A stretch of DNA of 64,000 bases, taken from the NCBI RefSeq assembly GCF_010500865.1, contig NZ_JAAAWN010000004.1:62001-126000 (forward strand), read 5' to 3'. Position 1 is the first letter of the stretch. The number at the start of each line of letters is the position of its first letter. Position numbers and translations under genes: made by a program. This DNA is from Alteromonas profundi. Its GTDB lineage: Bacteria; Pseudomonadota; Gammaproteobacteria; Enterobacterales; Alteromonadaceae. Under the pieces are notes generated by a model, which saw only the letters and a list, made by a program, of their open reading frames with translations, was not told where the DNA came from and searched no databases. Shown piece by piece: positions 62,361 to 64,000 of this stretch.

Positions 62361-63395
62361 CTAATCTTCCCGGGGGTACACCGCTAATGGATGTGTGGTA
62401 ATAAGTTGCATATGCGCTCGCGCGCCTGGCTTCATCGCGTTTTCATGGCTTACCCGCACTTTAAGCTGGCTACCATTATCCAACGTTACCGCATACAGGC
62501 GGCTTTCGCCTTCATATCGAACCCAGTCTACGGTGCAATTAGGCTCAGGGTGCTTTGCATTCAAACTAAGATCATCCGGGCGAACCAATAAATCAACATC
62601 GCCGCAGGCATTGTTTAATGGGGTGCCTGGAACATTACCAATATCGGTCACCACGGTATGCTGAGGGTTTGCCGCGCTGCTATCGAAGGTTGCTCTAAGA
62701 AAGCTGGCTTCCCCCATAAAACGCGCTACAAAGCGGCTTGCTGGCGTTGAATAACAGGCTTCTGGGGTATCAAGCTGCTCAAGCTTACCTTTATTTAAAA
62801 TACCCACACGATCGCCCACACTCAGGGCTTCTTCTTGGTCGTGGGTTACCCAAATAGCGGGTACACCGGCTTTTTTAAGCGCGTCGCGAATTTCCCATCT
62901 AAGGCTATCTTTTAACGCCGCATCTAAGTTTGAAAGAGGCTCATCTAGTAACACAAATGCAGGCTCATGAGCCAAGGTTCTAGCCAACGCAACACGTTGC
63001 TTTTGGCCTCCTGATAACCGTGCTGGCTTGGCATCACGAAAATTACCTAACCCTAATAATTCTAACCAGTGGTCAGCCAACGAGGTGTCTTTTAATCGAA
63101 AGCTCACATTTTGCTGTACGGTGAGATGAGGAAATAACGCAAAATCTTGGAATACCATACCCACGTTGCGCTTTTCAGGAGGAACATGCTTATTTGCCGT
63201 TGCGTACCAATTTCCTAAGGTGATCTTCCCTTCTGACAAAGGAATTAGCCCAGCTAAGGCTTGTAAAATTGTGGTTTTACCACAGCCTGTTGGCCCTACT
63301 AGCATAAGGATTTCATCGTGCCCTAGTTCAAGGTTTAACTTGTCGACAACGCGGGTAGCCCCATAATTCACTGACAAATTACTTACACTTAGCAT
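62361..63395 (-). CDS. fbpC: ABC transporter ATPase, FbpC (ferric iron) type
   Basis: 344-residue ABC ATPase. Walker A MLVGPTGCGKTTILQAL, Q-loop VFQDFALFPHLT, signature LSGGQKQRVALARTLA, Walker B FVLLDEPLSNLD and the His switch WVTHDQEEA are all intact. The C-terminal 110 residues form the TOBE-type regulatory domain found in FbpC and related iron or spermidine importers (FMGEASFLRATFD, LVRPDDLSLNAKHPEPNC). It is coupled by a one-base overlap to the upstream permease gene. The substrate is inferred from family; a solute-binding protein gene would lie beyond the window. Confidence 0.88.
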   Translation of the reverse strand: MLSVSNLSVNYGATRVVDKLNLELGHDEILMLVGPTGCGKTTILQALAGLIPLSEGKITLGNWYATANKHVPPEKRNVGMVFQDFALFPHLTVQQNVSFRLKDTSLADHWLELLGLGNFRDAKPARLSGGQKQRVALARTLAHEPAFVLLDEPLSNLDAALKDSLRWEIRDALKKAGVPAIWVTHDQEEALSVGDRVGILNKGKLEQLDTPEACYSTPASRFVARFMGEASFLRATFDSSAANPQHTVVTDIGNVPGTPLNNACGDVDLLVRPDDLSLNAKHPEPNCTVDWVRYEGESRLYAVTLDNGSQLKVRVSHENAMKPGARAHMQLITTHPLAVYPRED

Positions 63396-64000
63396 TATGA
63401 ACGATCATCCTCGGTAACGGTAAATTGGGCTTTGCGTTCACCCGATAGCATTAGAATTAAGCCAACACCCGATAGTAAAACTAAAAGCAAACCTGGCACA
63501 GCGGCACGGCCAAAGTAACCGGCTTCATACACTCGCCACATGTACGTGGCTAAGGTTTCAAACCCGGTAGGCCCTAGCATTAATGTGGCTGGCAGTTCAC
63601 GCATAGCCTCAAGAAATACCAGCGCAGCACCTGCAATCATACCACGAAGTGTTAGCGGCAATGTAATTCGAATGAAGGCTTCCTGCGGGCTGGCACCAAG
63701 AACCCGAGCGGCTTTAACTAAGCCTGAATCAATGTTTTCAGCGGTACTGCGCACACTGCCTACGGCTAAGGGAATAAAACGAAGTACGTAGGCCATCACC
63801 AGTAAGCTTAAGGTTTGGTATAACACGGGAAGCTGTAACCCTACATACACCAAAGCGGTCCCCATCACTATGCCGGGCACGCCAAACCCAAAATAGGTTA
63901 TACGTTCCATCAATCGCCCAGCTTTACCGGCAATAGCGGCATGGGCAACCGGAATGGCTAATAACACCGCCACAATGGCGGCCAAAAATGAGGCATGGGC
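63395..64000 (-). CDS. fbpB: ABC transporter permease, FbpB type, 5' end outside the window
   Basis: The C-terminal part (about 201 residues visible) of a binding-protein-dependent permease; the frame remains open through position 64000, so the gene begins outside the window. About five helices are visible. The conserved cytoplasmic EAA-type loop is in AARVLGASPQEAFIRITLPLTLRGMI, and the final segment reads TGFETLATYMWRVYEAGYFGRAA. Iron-type FbpB proteins carry two fused permease halves; this is the second half. Stop at 63395-63397 overlaps the ATPase start (TAATG). Substrate is inferred as ferric iron. Confidence 0.85.
   Translation of the reverse strand, partial: AHASFLAAIVAVLLAIPVAHAAIAGKAGRLMERITYFGFGVPGIVMGTALVYVGLQLPVLYQTLSLLVMAYVLRFIPLAVGSVRSTAENIDSGLVKAARVLGASPQEAFIRITLPLTLRGMIAGAALVFLEAMRELPATLMLGPTGFETLATYMWRVYEAGYFGRAAVPGLLLVLLSGVGLILMLSGERKAQFTVTEDDRS

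Overview
The window is a compact, gene-dense piece of a gammaproteobacterial chromosome, most likely a marine Alteromonadales bacterium of the Alteromonas type. This is inferred from gene content and gene order. No rRNA or tRNA gene is present to confirm it. Several blocks keep enterobacterial gene order: ppa / fbp / mpl, lptM-lysA-dapF-DUF484-xerC-yigB-uvrD, and rarD / yigI / recQ. Between them lie lineage-specific genes: a TonB-dependent receptor, an RND pump, GGDEF/EAL proteins and a chemoreceptor. I see no insertion sequence, prophage or CRISPR array.

Region by region. (1) 1-5250: housekeeping. The 3'-truncated ppa and fbp are on the minus strand. An overlapping plus-strand unit follows, mpl-ubiX-S1/P1 nuclease, then rraA. 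(2) 5251-12142: a 600-bp gene-free stretch carrying a dispersed GGGTGTC-type repeat, then a PAP2 phosphatase / glycosyltransferase pair, then the tightly packed lptM-lysA-dapF-DUF484-xerC-yigB operon. (3) 12143-23060: a second, denser cluster of the same repeat, cysE, uvrD behind a LexA-box-like site, a response-regulator diguanylate cyclase, rarD, mgtE, yigI, recQ, a glutathione transferase and a small unknown gene. (4) 23116-33303: a large GGDEF-EAL membrane protein, ribA, a DUF3300 secreted protein, an ATP-grasp protein, a ZntB-like transporter, and a chemoreceptor followed by two thiol-redox membrane proteins. (5) 33346-44715: mostly minus strand. It holds a deacetylase paired with a CoA-transferase/GNAT fusion, an alpha/beta hydrolase, an RND pump with its adaptor, a DnaJ-related protein, a DUF1499 protein, and the divergent argO/argP pair. 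(6) 45037-55209: a TonB receptor, then a six-gene catabolic cluster (Fe-alcohol dehydrogenase, permease, sigma-54 activator, succinate-semialdehyde-type dehydrogenase, secreted cyclase-family hydrolase, porin). A good sigma-54 promoter match precedes it. (7) 55378-59960: an unknown minus-strand gene, and diverging from it an overlapping two-gene TIR-transmembrane / SLOG-transmembrane cassette. (8) 59957-64000: a YhiN-type flavoprotein, a small MscS channel and an incomplete ferric-iron-type ABC transporter.

The most interesting region is 55909-59960. A TIR protein with an intact candidate catalytic glutamate, one membrane span and a long beta-rich C-terminus is translationally coupled to a protein with an N-terminal SLOG-type nucleotide-binding domain and about four membrane spans. 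TIR plus SLOG is the signal-producer / signal-receptor logic of Thoeris anti-phage systems. Here both proteins look membrane-bound and no SIR2 or Macro domain is visible. I propose it as a candidate Thoeris-like membrane-effector system. The assignment rests on motifs read by eye, with no homology search.

The second system worth attention is the sigma-54-driven cluster at 47333-55209. Its enzymes fit uptake of a small molecule, ring opening in the periplasm, and oxidation of a hydroxy-acid through succinate semialdehyde to succinate. 4-hydroxybutyrate or its lactone is the simplest hypothesis.
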